A stretch of DNA of 64,000 nt from JACVRW01 sp963739095 (GTDB taxonomy: Bacteria > Actinomycetota > Thermoleophilia > Solirubrobacterales > Thermoleophilaceae). The first letter of the stretch is position 1. Every line of letters begins with the position of its first letter. The translations under genes were made by a program, and so were the position numbers. Location of the stretch: the NCBI GenBank assembly GCA_963739095.1, contig CAVTZF010000035.1, positions 1-64,000 on the forward strand. Reading direction: 5' to 3'. The notes beneath the pieces are model-generated. The model made no database searches. It had not been told where the DNA came from and saw only the letters and a program-made list of their open reading frames with translations. Below are positions 34,468-41,848 of the stretch, one piece after another.

Positions 34468-36159
34468 ATGAAGCGCAGTCAGCTGCTCATCCTGATCCTG
34501 GCCGTGATCGCCGTGGGTGGTGTGGCGCTGTTGTCCGCGGGTGGTGGAGGCGATGACTCGGGTGACAGTGAGGCGACCACCGAGGCGGCTCCCGAGGGCG
34601 CCGTCCCGGTCTCGTTCGCATACTCGCCTGAGAAGGAGAAGCTGCTCGTTCCGCTGATCAAGCGCTTCAACTCCGAGCGCGTCGAGGTGGGCGGCAGGCC
34701 GGTGTTCGTCGAGGGCTCGGTCGTCTCGAGCGGTGAGGCCCAGTCCGACATCGCCGACGGCGATCTGCAGCCGGTGGTCTGGTCGCCGGCGTCGTCGCTC
34801 TGGGGCCGGCTGCTCAACTTCGAGGCCGATCGCGTGCTCGCACCGGACGAGAGCCCGTCGATCGTGCGCACGCCGCTCGTGATCGCCATGTGGGAGCCGT
34901 TCGCGGAGGCGCTCGGCTGGCCCGAGCGCGACATCGGCTTCAAGGAGATCATCCGGCTGGCGCGCTCGAACCAGGGCTTCGCCGCGTACGGGCATCCGGA
35001 GTTCGGGCGCTTCAAGCTCGTCCACACGAACCCGGACTTCTCGACCTCCGGGCTCGAGGCGGTGGTCGCGGAGTACTACGCCGCGACCGGCAAGAAGGAG
35101 GGCCTGACCGTTCAAGATGTGGAGAGCTCGAAGGCGCGCGCCATCGTCCGCGACATCGAGCGCTCGATCGTCCACTACGGCGACACCACGCTCTTCATCG
35201 CCGACCAGATGCGCAAGGAGGGGCCGGGCTACGCCTCCGCGGTCGCGATGGAGGAGGTGACGCTGCTCGACTTCAACCGCAACCGCGGCCCGCAGCCGAA
35301 GCTGGTGGCGCTCTATCCGCCCGAGGGCACGTTCTACTCGGACAACCCGTTCATCGCCCTCGACGGGGAGTGGGTGCGGCCCGCTCAACGCCGGGCGGCC
35401 GAGCGCTTTCAGGAGTTCCTCGCCGAGGAGATCACGCCCGAGCTGGCGGCGCGCTCCGGCTTCCGGCCCGCCGACATCGACACCGAAGCGGTCGCGCCCG
35501 TATCGAAGGAGAATGGCGTCGACCCCGCGCAGCCGAAGCGCGTGCTCGGCCTCCCCGAGCCGCGGACGCTCGACCGCATCCGGCGCGCGTGGCGCGAGGA
35601 CCGCAAGCCCGCCAACGTGCTGCTCGTGGTCGACACGTCGGGCTCGATGGCCGACGAGAACCGGCTCGTGCGCGCCAAGCAGGGGCTCGACGCGTTCTTC
35701 GAGCAGGTGGGCCAGCAGGACAGCGTCGGCCTCAACATCTTCTCCGACCAGCTCCAGGAGCTGCTGCCGATAGCTCCCTTCCGTGACAACGAGCGCGAGC
35801 TGCGCCGGACCGTCTCCAACCTGATCGCCGACGGCGGCACCGCCGTCTACGACGCGACGATCGACGGCTTCGAGACGGTGCGCGCCAAGGCCACCCCGGA
35901 GCGGATCAACGCCGTCGTGGTGCTCACCGACGGCGAGGACACCGACTCGTCGGCGAGCGCTCACGACGTCGTGGAGGCGGTGCGCGCCCAGGGCGACTCT
36001 GACGACCAGGTGCGCGTCTTCACGATCGCCTACAGCGCCGGCGCGGTCGGCGCAGCGGAAGCGCTGGCCGAGATCGCGGAGGCCTCCGGCGGGCAGACCT
36101 ACGAGGGCGACACCGAGGACATCGAGGCCGTTTACCGAAGCATTTCGAGCTTCTTCTGA
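34468..36159 (+). CDS. Membrane-anchored solute-binding / von Willebrand factor A protein
   Basis: 563-aa extracytoplasmic protein. N-terminal hydrophobic segment MKRSQLLILILAVIAVGGVALL works as signal anchor (no Cys lipobox). Residues about 45-345 are a periplasmic solute-binding fold (PVSFAYSPEKEKLLVPLIKR, VVWSPASSLWGRLL, LYPPEGTFYSDNPFIALDG). Residues about 385-560 are a VWA domain with MIDAS motif VDTSGSM, then DGGTAVYDAT and VVLTDGEDTD, all metal ligands present. The stop overlaps the start of the next gene (TGATG). Likely an outer-face complex binding a ligand; the target is unknown. Confidence 0.88.
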   Translation: MKRSQLLILILAVIAVGGVALLSAGGGGDDSGDSEATTEAAPEGAVPVSFAYSPEKEKLLVPLIKRFNSERVEVGGRPVFVEGSVVSSGEAQSDIADGDLQPVVWSPASSLWGRLLNFEADRVLAPDESPSIVRTPLVIAMWEPFAEALGWPERDIGFKEIIRLARSNQGFAAYGHPEFGRFKLVHTNPDFSTSGLEAVVAEYYAATGKKEGLTVQDVESSKARAIVRDIERSIVHYGDTTLFIADQMRKEGPGYASAVAMEEVTLLDFNRNRGPQPKLVALYPPEGTFYSDNPFIALDGEWVRPAQRRAAERFQEFLAEEITPELAARSGFRPADIDTEAVAPVSKENGVDPAQPKRVLGLPEPRTLDRIRRAWREDRKPANVLLVVDTSGSMADENRLVRAKQGLDAFFEQVGQQDSVGLNIFSDQLQELLPIAPFRDNERELRRTVSNLIADGGTAVYDATIDGFETVRAKATPERINAVVVLTDGEDTDSSASAHDVVEAVRAQGDSDDQVRVFTIAYSAGAVGAAEALAEIAEASGGQTYEGDTEDIEAVYRSISSFF

Positions 36160-36923
36160 TGCCCGGCGAAATGCGTCCCTACAGCAGGTCGGAGTACAAC
36201 CGCGCGCTGGTCGTCAACGCGCTCACGCAGCCGTTCAACGTATGCCTGCTCGCGGGCATCGTGATCGCCGGGCTGCTGCTCGACCTGCTGTTGCCGCTGG
36301 TCATCGTCGGAATCGTCGTCTACGGGATCGCCGCCGCGCGTACCTACTTCGACGAGGACGAGGCGAACAAGGTGCTGGAGCGCGAGCGCAAGGAGCGGCG
36401 CGAGCGGCTCGAGCAGGGACGGCTCGACATCGGCGGGCTGGCGCCCCCGATCGCCGGGCTGCTGAGCGAAGGGCGCCGGCGCGAAGAGCGCATCCGCGAC
36501 GCGATCGACAGAGCCGAGCTGCCCTACGAGGAGGTCACGCAGGAGGTCGACCGCTTCATCCCTGCGATGGAGGACGGTGCCCGGCGCGCGCAGCTGCTCT
36601 ACGAGGCGCTCGCCGAGAGCCCGCCCGCCGCGGTCGAGCAGCGGCTCGGCGAGGTGCGCGGCGACGAGTCCAAGGCCGAGCTGACAGGCGCGCTCGAGAG
36701 CCAGCTCGCCGTCCTGCGCCGGATGGAGGGCCAGCTGCAGCGCTTCTACGACGAGATGGAGCGCATCCTCGTCGAGCTCGACACGGTGCGCGGCAACCTG
36801 GTCTCGGTGTCGGCGTCGACCGAGCGCGCCAACCAAGAGCAACTCGCGGGCGACGTGCGCGCCCTGCGCGAGGAGGTCGGCGCGGTCGCCGCGGGCATGA
36901 GCGAGGCGTACGAGAGCGGCTAG
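36159..36923 (+). CDS. Membrane-hairpin coiled-coil protein, partner of VWA protein
   Basis: 254-aa protein. Residues about 28-62 are two adjacent hydrophobic segments (VCLLAGIVIAGLLLDLLLPL, VIVGIVVYGIAAA). The remaining 190 residues are charged and helical, with long coiled-coil stretches (KVLERERKERRERLEQG, LRRMEGQLQRFYDEMERIL). It overlaps the VWA gene by one base and probably forms a cytoplasmic stalk linked to the outer SBP-VWA protein. No enzyme motif seen. Confidence 0.72.
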   Translation: MPGEMRPYSRSEYNRALVVNALTQPFNVCLLAGIVIAGLLLDLLLPLVIVGIVVYGIAAARTYFDEDEANKVLERERKERRERLEQGRLDIGGLAPPIAGLLSEGRRREERIRDAIDRAELPYEEVTQEVDRFIPAMEDGARRAQLLYEALAESPPAAVEQRLGEVRGDESKAELTGALESQLAVLRRMEGQLQRFYDEMERILVELDTVRGNLVSVSASTERANQEQLAGDVRALREEVGAVAAGMSEAYESG

Positions 36924-37195
36924 AAGCGGCGCCGGCGCCAGCCGGATCGCGGCGCATGCGGAGGCGGCGGGGAGCGCCGCCTGCGCCGCGCGCGCTCCTC
37001 GCGCTCCCGCTCGTGGTCCTCGCTCAGGCCCACCTCGAAGAACACGAGCAGCAGCGCACCACCGAGCCCAAGGCTGATCAAGGCGATGGCGAGCACCTGC
37101 CCCGCCAAGCCGTCAATGAGCACGCCGCACAGCACGCCGGCGACCGTCAGTGCGCCGGCCGATCCGAACGCGGCGATGCGCGTGCGGCGGGGCAT
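36920..37195 (-). CDS. Small two-helix membrane protein
   Basis: 91-aa hypothetical protein with two transmembrane helices (AFGSAGALTVAGVLCGVLI, VLAIALISLGLGGALLLVFF) and a very basic Arg/Pro-rich tail that should face the cytoplasm. It converges on the coiled-coil gene with a 4-base overlap and lies 24 bp upstream of sucD in the opposite sense of order, that is downstream of nothing obvious. Function unknown. Confidence 0.6.
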   Translation of the reverse strand: MPRRTRIAAFGSAGALTVAGVLCGVLIDGLAGQVLAIALISLGLGGALLLVFFEVGLSEDHEREREERARRRRRSPPPPHAPRSGWRRRRF

Positions 37196-37219
37196 GACTG
37201 CGACGGTAGCGCCGGAGGG

Positions 37220-38098
37220 CTAGACGCGCGCGCCGAGGATCTCGACGGCGATCTCGGCGACCTGCGTGGGGTTGCGACCGACGCGCACCCCGTGGCTCTC
37301 GAGCGCCTCAGCCTTCGCGGCCGCGGTGCCCTTCGAGCCCGAGACGATCGCGCCGGCGTGGCCCATCGTCTTGCCGGGCGGTGCGGTGAAGCCCGCGATG
37401 TATGCGAGCACCGGCTTCGAGACGTGCTCGCCGATGTACTCGGCCGCTTCCTCCTCCGCCGAGCCGCCGATCTCGCCGCACATCACGATCAGCTGGGTCT
37501 CGGGGTCGGCCTCGAAGAGCTCGATGATGTCGATGAAGCTCGAGCCGGGCACGGGGTCGCCGCCGATGCCGACGATCGACGAGTTGCCGAAGCCGTTCTG
37601 GGCCAGCTCGTTGCCGATCTGGTACGTGAGCGTGCCCGAGCGCGACACGAGCCCGACGTTGCCCTCCTTGAAGAACTGCGCCGGGATGATCCCGACGTTG
37701 GCCTTGCCGGGCGAGAGGATGCCCGGGCAGTTTGGGCCGATCAGGCGCGTGTCGCCACGCCGCAGGTGGTTGTAGACGCGCAGCTCGTCGTGGGCGGGGA
37801 TGCCCTCGGTGATCGCGATCACGAGCTCGATGCCGGCGTCCTCGGCCTCGAGGATCGAGTCGGCGGCGAAGCGCGGCGGCACGAAGATCATCGCCGTGTT
37901 GGCTCCGGCCTCGGCGACCGCGTCGTGGAAGGTGTTGAAGACGGGGATGCCGTCGACGTCCTGGCCGCCCTTGCCGGGCGTCACCCCGGCCACGACCTGG
38001 GTGCCGTAGTCGCGGTTGCGCAGCGAGTGGAAGGTGCCCTCGCGCCCGGTGATGCCGGAGACGCAGAGCTTCGTCGAGTGGTCGACGAGGATCGCCAT
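37220..38098 (-). CDS. sucD: Succinyl-CoA synthetase alpha subunit
   Basis: 292-aa TCA-cycle enzyme subunit. It binds CoA (N-terminal LVDHSTKLCVSGITGREGTF) and carries the phosphorylated His in GHAGAIVSGSKGTAAAK near residue 240. GPNCPGILSPG and GGDPVPGSSFIDIIELF are further family segments. It overlaps the end of sucC by one base, the usual sucC-sucD operon. Confidence 0.97.
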   Translation of the reverse strand: MAILVDHSTKLCVSGITGREGTFHSLRNRDYGTQVVAGVTPGKGGQDVDGIPVFNTFHDAVAEAGANTAMIFVPPRFAADSILEAEDAGIELVIAITEGIPAHDELRVYNHLRRGDTRLIGPNCPGILSPGKANVGIIPAQFFKEGNVGLVSRSGTLTYQIGNELAQNGFGNSSIVGIGGDPVPGSSFIDIIELFEADPETQLIVMCGEIGGSAEEEAAEYIGEHVSKPVLAYIAGFTAPPGKTMGHAGAIVSGSKGTAAAKAEALESHGVRVGRNPTQVAEIAVEILGARV

Positions 38099-39237
38099 CA
38101 GCGAGCCAGTTCCACGACCTTCTCGGCGGCGCCGAGCATGGTCGACTCTGTGTGGACGTTCGGCAGGTTTGCCTCGGCAAGCAGGGCGCGGCCCTCCTTG
38201 TCGTTCGTTCCGTCGAGGCGCACCACGAAGGGTACGTCCGGCTCGATCTGGCGGAAGGCCTCGATCAGGCCGCGCGCGACCTCGTCGCAGCGGGTGATGC
38301 CGCCGAAGATGTTGAACAGCACGGCGCTCACCTTGTCGTCGGAGAGGATCACCTCGACCGCGCTCGTGATCGCCTCGGCCTTGGAGCCGCCGCCCGCGTC
38401 GAGGAAGTTGGCGGGCTTCCCGCCGGCGGCCGCGACCACGTCGAGGGTCGACATGACGAGCCCGGCGCCGTTGCCGAGGATGCCGACGTTGCCGTCGAGC
38501 TTCACATAGGTCAGCCCGCGCTCCTTCGCCATGCGCTCCTGCGGGTCCTCGGCCGACACGTCGCGCAGCTCGGCGATGTCCGGATGGCGGAAGAGGGCGT
38601 TGGCGTCGATCGTGACCTTCGCGTCGAGCGCCACGACCTCGCGCTTCTTCGTGATCAGCAACGGGTTGACCTCGACGAGCGTCGCGTCCTCGCGGACGAA
38701 CACGTCATAGAGCTTCGCGAGCATCGCGCCCACCGGCCGGATCACGTCCTGGGCGATGCCGGAGTCGAAGGCCAGCCGGCGGCCCTGGAAGTCCTGGAAG
38801 CCGAGCAGCGGGTCGACGTGCAGCATGCGCATCGCCTCGGGGTCCTTGTCGGCGACCTCCTCGACGTCCATGCCGCCCATACGCGAGAGCATCACCATCG
38901 GCTTCTTCGCAGAGCGGTCGAAGACGACAGCCGCGTAGTACTCCTCGTCGATCTCGCTCGCGCTCTCCACGTAGAGCTCGTGCACCGTGAAGCCGCGGAT
39001 GTCCATGCCGAGGATCGCGTTCGCGTGCTCCTCGGCCTCGTTACGGTCGTTGGCCAGCTTGATGCCGCCCGCCTTGCCGCGCCCGCCGATCTGGACCTGG
39101 GCCTTGATGACGACCGGGAAGCCGAGCTCCTCGGCGGCCTCGACCGCCTCACGCACCGATGCGGCATGCGCTCCGTCCGGGACGGGTACCTCGTGCTTCT
39201 TGAAGAGCTGCTTTCCCTGGTATTCGAGAAGGTCCAT
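38098..39237 (-). CDS. sucC: Succinyl-CoA synthetase beta subunit
   Basis: 379-aa ATP-grasp subunit joining succinate and CoA at the cost of ATP or GTP. Seen: MDLLEYQGKQLFKKHEVPVP, the nucleotide-binding VVIKAQVQIGGRGKAGGIKL, and C-terminal NIFGGITRCDEVARGL. First gene of the sucCD operon; the ATG lies just inside a large dyad shared with the divergent HAD gene. Confidence 0.97.
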   Translation of the reverse strand: MDLLEYQGKQLFKKHEVPVPDGAHAASVREAVEAAEELGFPVVIKAQVQIGGRGKAGGIKLANDRNEAEEHANAILGMDIRGFTVHELYVESASEIDEEYYAAVVFDRSAKKPMVMLSRMGGMDVEEVADKDPEAMRMLHVDPLLGFQDFQGRRLAFDSGIAQDVIRPVGAMLAKLYDVFVREDATLVEVNPLLITKKREVVALDAKVTIDANALFRHPDIAELRDVSAEDPQERMAKERGLTYVKLDGNVGILGNGAGLVMSTLDVVAAAGGKPANFLDAGGGSKAEAITSAVEVILSDDKVSAVLFNIFGGITRCDEVARGLIEAFRQIEPDVPFVVRLDGTNDKEGRALLAEANLPNVHTESTMLGAAEKVVELAR

Positions 39238-39240
39238 GCG

Positions 39241-39293
39241 TTCGATAGATAGGATGCTCGGCCGCCGCTGCGGCGGCGCATGACCCTATCGAA
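39241..39293. promoter_or_regulatory. Nested dyad between sucC and HAD gene
   Basis: TTCGATAG (39241-39248) is inverted as CTATCGAA (39286-39293), and a GCCGCCGC/GCGGCGGC hairpin (39261-39277) lies nearly at the same centre. It fills the divergent promoter region between the sucC ATG and the HAD ATG. It may be an operator pair or a structured leader; no regulator is adjacent. Confidence 0.4.
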
Positions 39294-39300
39294 AGGTCAG

Positions 39301-39978
39301 ATGGCTCTACCGAAAGACGTCAAGTTCGTCACGTTCGACTGTTACGGAACGCTCATCGACTGGGAGACCGGCGTATACGACGCATTCCAGAAGGAGGCCG
39401 ACCGTGACGGCTTCACGATCGATCGCGATGCCCTGATCCCCCGTTTCATCGAGGTCCAGCGCGAGATCCAGCGTGGCTCCTACGAGCTCTACGCCGAGGT
39501 GCTGCGCCGCACCGCCGTGCGCGTGGCGGGTGAGCTCGGCTGGGAGCTCGAGCCCTCGCGCTCGAACTTCCTGCCGAACAGCGTGCCGGCCTGGCCGCCG
39601 TTCCGCGAGACCAACGCCCAGCTCGAGCGCTTCGCGAAGAAGTACGAGACCGGCATCCTCTCGAACATCGACGACAAGCTGCTCGGCGCCACCCGCCGGC
39701 ACCTGCGGGTCGACTTCGACCTCGTCGTGACCGCCCAGCAGGTCCGCTCCTACAAGCCGGACCCCGCTCACTTCAAGGAGTGCGCGCGCCGGATCGGCTC
39801 TATGAAGAAGAACTGGGTGCACATCGCGTCCGGCTATCCCACGGACGTCGTGCCCTGCCTGCAGTCGAAGGTGCCCGTGATCTGGGTCAACCGGCACGGC
39901 GAGGAGGCGGAGGGCAAGAAGCCGGACGCCGAGGTCCGCACCTTCCGCGACGCGGGCAAGCTGCTCAAGGCCGCCTAG
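39301..39978 (+). CDS. Haloacid dehalogenase, type II-like HAD hydrolase
   Basis: 225-aa HAD subfamily I protein of the L-2-haloacid dehalogenase type: nucleophile FVTFDCYGTLIDWE near residue 10, an Arg/Ser region ILSNIDDKLL, Lys in YKPDPAHFKEC and acidic end VPVIWVNRHG. It could be a true dehalogenase or a phosphatase. The start is the ATG preceded by GAAAGG; a GTG or ATG 21 bases earlier is less likely. An MBL hydrolase starts 3 bases after its stop. Confidence 0.85.
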   Translation: MALPKDVKFVTFDCYGTLIDWETGVYDAFQKEADRDGFTIDRDALIPRFIEVQREIQRGSYELYAEVLRRTAVRVAGELGWELEPSRSNFLPNSVPAWPPFRETNAQLERFAKKYETGILSNIDDKLLGATRRHLRVDFDLVVTAQQVRSYKPDPAHFKECARRIGSMKKNWVHIASGYPTDVVPCLQSKVPVIWVNRHGEEAEGKKPDAEVRTFRDAGKLLKAA

Positions 39979-39981
39979 GCC

Positions 39982-40770
39982 TTGCGGGCGGTCTCACTCA
40001 CCGAGGACGCCCTGCTGATCACGAGCGCCTTCTGGCAGACCAATGCCGTGGCGCTGCGTGCGGGCGGCGAGGCGATCCTCGTCGACTCGCCCTACCTGCC
40101 GGACGAGCTCGACGCGCTGCCGGGGCTGCTGGCAGGCGCGGGCTACGAGCCGGACGGCCTGATCGCCACGCACGGCGACTTCGACCACCTGCTCGGGAGG
40201 ATCGCCTACCCGGGCATGGCGCTCGGGGTGGCGCAGTCGACGGCCGATCGCTTCCGGGGCGCCCCGGGAGAGCCGCAGCGGCACCTGCGCCACTACGACC
40301 AGGACTTCTACATCGAACGCCCGGCGCCGCTCTCGCTCGGGCAGGTGCAGGCGCTGCCCGTGCCCGGCAAGCTCGACCTGGGCAACGGTCCCGACGCGAT
40401 CGAGATCGAGCTGCACCCGGCCGAGGGTCACACCGCCGACGGCATGGCGCTGTTCGCGCGCCCGCTCGGCGTCCTCCTGGTGGGCGACTACGTCTCGTCG
40501 GTGGAGATTCCCTGGATCCACGGCACGCTCAGCGACTACCGCTCGACCCTCAAGGGGCTGCGCCCGCTCGCCGAGGCGACCGAGGTGGTCGTGCCGGGCC
40601 ACGGCCCAGCGCACACGAGCGCGACCGCGCTGCGGCTGATCGACGAGGACGAGGCCTACCTGGAGGCGCTCGAACGCGGCGAGGAGAAGCCCTCGTTGCC
40701 CGCCGGGCGCGACTCGCACGCCCAGCGCAACATCCACCGCGAGAACCTCGAGAAGCTCGGCGCGGCCTAG
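39982..40770 (+). CDS. Metallo-beta-lactamase-fold hydrolase
   Basis: 262-aa MBL-fold enzyme. The metal motif THGDFDHLLG replaces the usual HxHxDH first His by Gly-Asp, but DH is kept; other ligands are GHTADGMALF, VLLVGDYVSS and the final VVPGHGP. It starts at a TTG three bases after the HAD stop, so it is cotranscribed. Hydrolysis of a thioester or ester is typical of the family; substrate unknown. Confidence 0.85.
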   Translation: MRAVSLTEDALLITSAFWQTNAVALRAGGEAILVDSPYLPDELDALPGLLAGAGYEPDGLIATHGDFDHLLGRIAYPGMALGVAQSTADRFRGAPGEPQRHLRHYDQDFYIERPAPLSLGQVQALPVPGKLDLGNGPDAIEIELHPAEGHTADGMALFARPLGVLLVGDYVSSVEIPWIHGTLSDYRSTLKGLRPLAEATEVVVPGHGPAHTSATALRLIDEDEAYLEALERGEEKPSLPAGRDSHAQRNIHRENLEKLGAA

Positions 40771-41780
40771 CTGCGCTCGACGACGAGCTTCCGCTCCGGC
40801 GCCTGTACCGCCTCGGGAGCCTCCTCCCAGCCCACCACTCGGCTCGTCACGAGATCGGGATGGAGCCTGCCCTCGAGCACGAGCTCGAGGATCGCCGGGA
40901 TCGTCGGCCGCGCCTGCGCGCGCCCGATGTGGAAGTTCACTCCGTTCGTGTACATCTCGAGCAGCGGCAACGGCGTCTCCGCCTCGTAGATGATCCCGAC
41001 GCTCGTGCAGTCGCCGCCGGGCTCGGTCGAGCGCAGCGCGCAGACGAGGCTCTCGCGCGTGGCGCCGGCGTCGACCGTGATCGCGTAGGAGCCGAGCTTG
41101 TCGGGGATGCCCTCGTGCACGTGCGCGCCGAGCTCTTCGGCGACGCGCAGGCGCGCCTCGTCCGTGTCGAGATAGGTCACGCGGCTGGCGCCCAGGGCGT
41201 GCGCGGCGTCGACCGCGTAGAGGCCGATGCTGGGCGCGCCACCGCCGACGATGAGGACGTCGGCGCCGGGCCGACGCTCGAGTGGGTGGGCGACCGTGCG
41301 CCAGCCGTCGGGAACGTTGTCGCTGACGCTCGCGACTGTCGCGGGGGCGAGCGAGTCCGGGATCGGCACGAGCATGTGGTCGGCGAACGGCACCCGCACC
41401 AGGTCCGAGAGCGCGCCGCCCCATTCGCCGCCGAAGCGGCCGAAGCCGAACATCGAGCGCTCCGGCACGGTCAGGCAGTCGCCGGTCTGGCCGCGCAGGC
41501 AGCGCTCGCACGCGCCGCACGAGATCTGGAACGGCACGACGGCGCGCGTCCCGACCTCGAGCTCGGTCATGTCGCCGGTCTGGATGATCTCGGCGACGAA
41601 CTCGTGTCCAAGTGCGATCGGCCCCGGGATGGGCGCGCGGCCGCTGACGATCGGATAGTCGAGATCGCAGAGCGCCACGGCGAGCGGCCGCACGATCGCG
41701 TCGTTCGCATCGCGCATCAGCGGGTCGGGGGTCTCCTGCCACTCGACCCGGCGGTCCTCGGTCACTGTCAGCTGCCTCAT
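40767..41780 (-). CDS. Zinc-dependent alcohol dehydrogenase-family protein
   Basis: 337-aa medium-chain dehydrogenase. Catalytic-zinc region ALCDLDYP and GHEFVAEI; structural-zinc cysteines CGACERCLRGQTGDC; cofactor Rossmann motif VLIVGGGAPSIGLYAVDAA (a variant of GxGxxG). The start is the inner ATG, since the 19 residues before it are unlike the family. It converges on the MBL gene with a 4-base overlap. Confidence 0.9.
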   Translation of the reverse strand: MRQLTVTEDRRVEWQETPDPLMRDANDAIVRPLAVALCDLDYPIVSGRAPIPGPIALGHEFVAEIIQTGDMTELEVGTRAVVPFQISCGACERCLRGQTGDCLTVPERSMFGFGRFGGEWGGALSDLVRVPFADHMLVPIPDSLAPATVASVSDNVPDGWRTVAHPLERRPGADVLIVGGGAPSIGLYAVDAAHALGASRVTYLDTDEARLRVAEELGAHVHEGIPDKLGSYAITVDAGATRESLVCALRSTEPGGDCTSVGIIYEAETPLPLLEMYTNGVNFHIGRAQARPTIPAILELVLEGRLHPDLVTSRVVGWEEAPEAVQAPERKLVVERS

Positions 41781-41848
41781 GGGGCGGCATCCTCGCGCAT
41801 GCCGGGGTTTCACTGTTCGCGGCCCGGGGACACCCACGTTGAGGAGCC

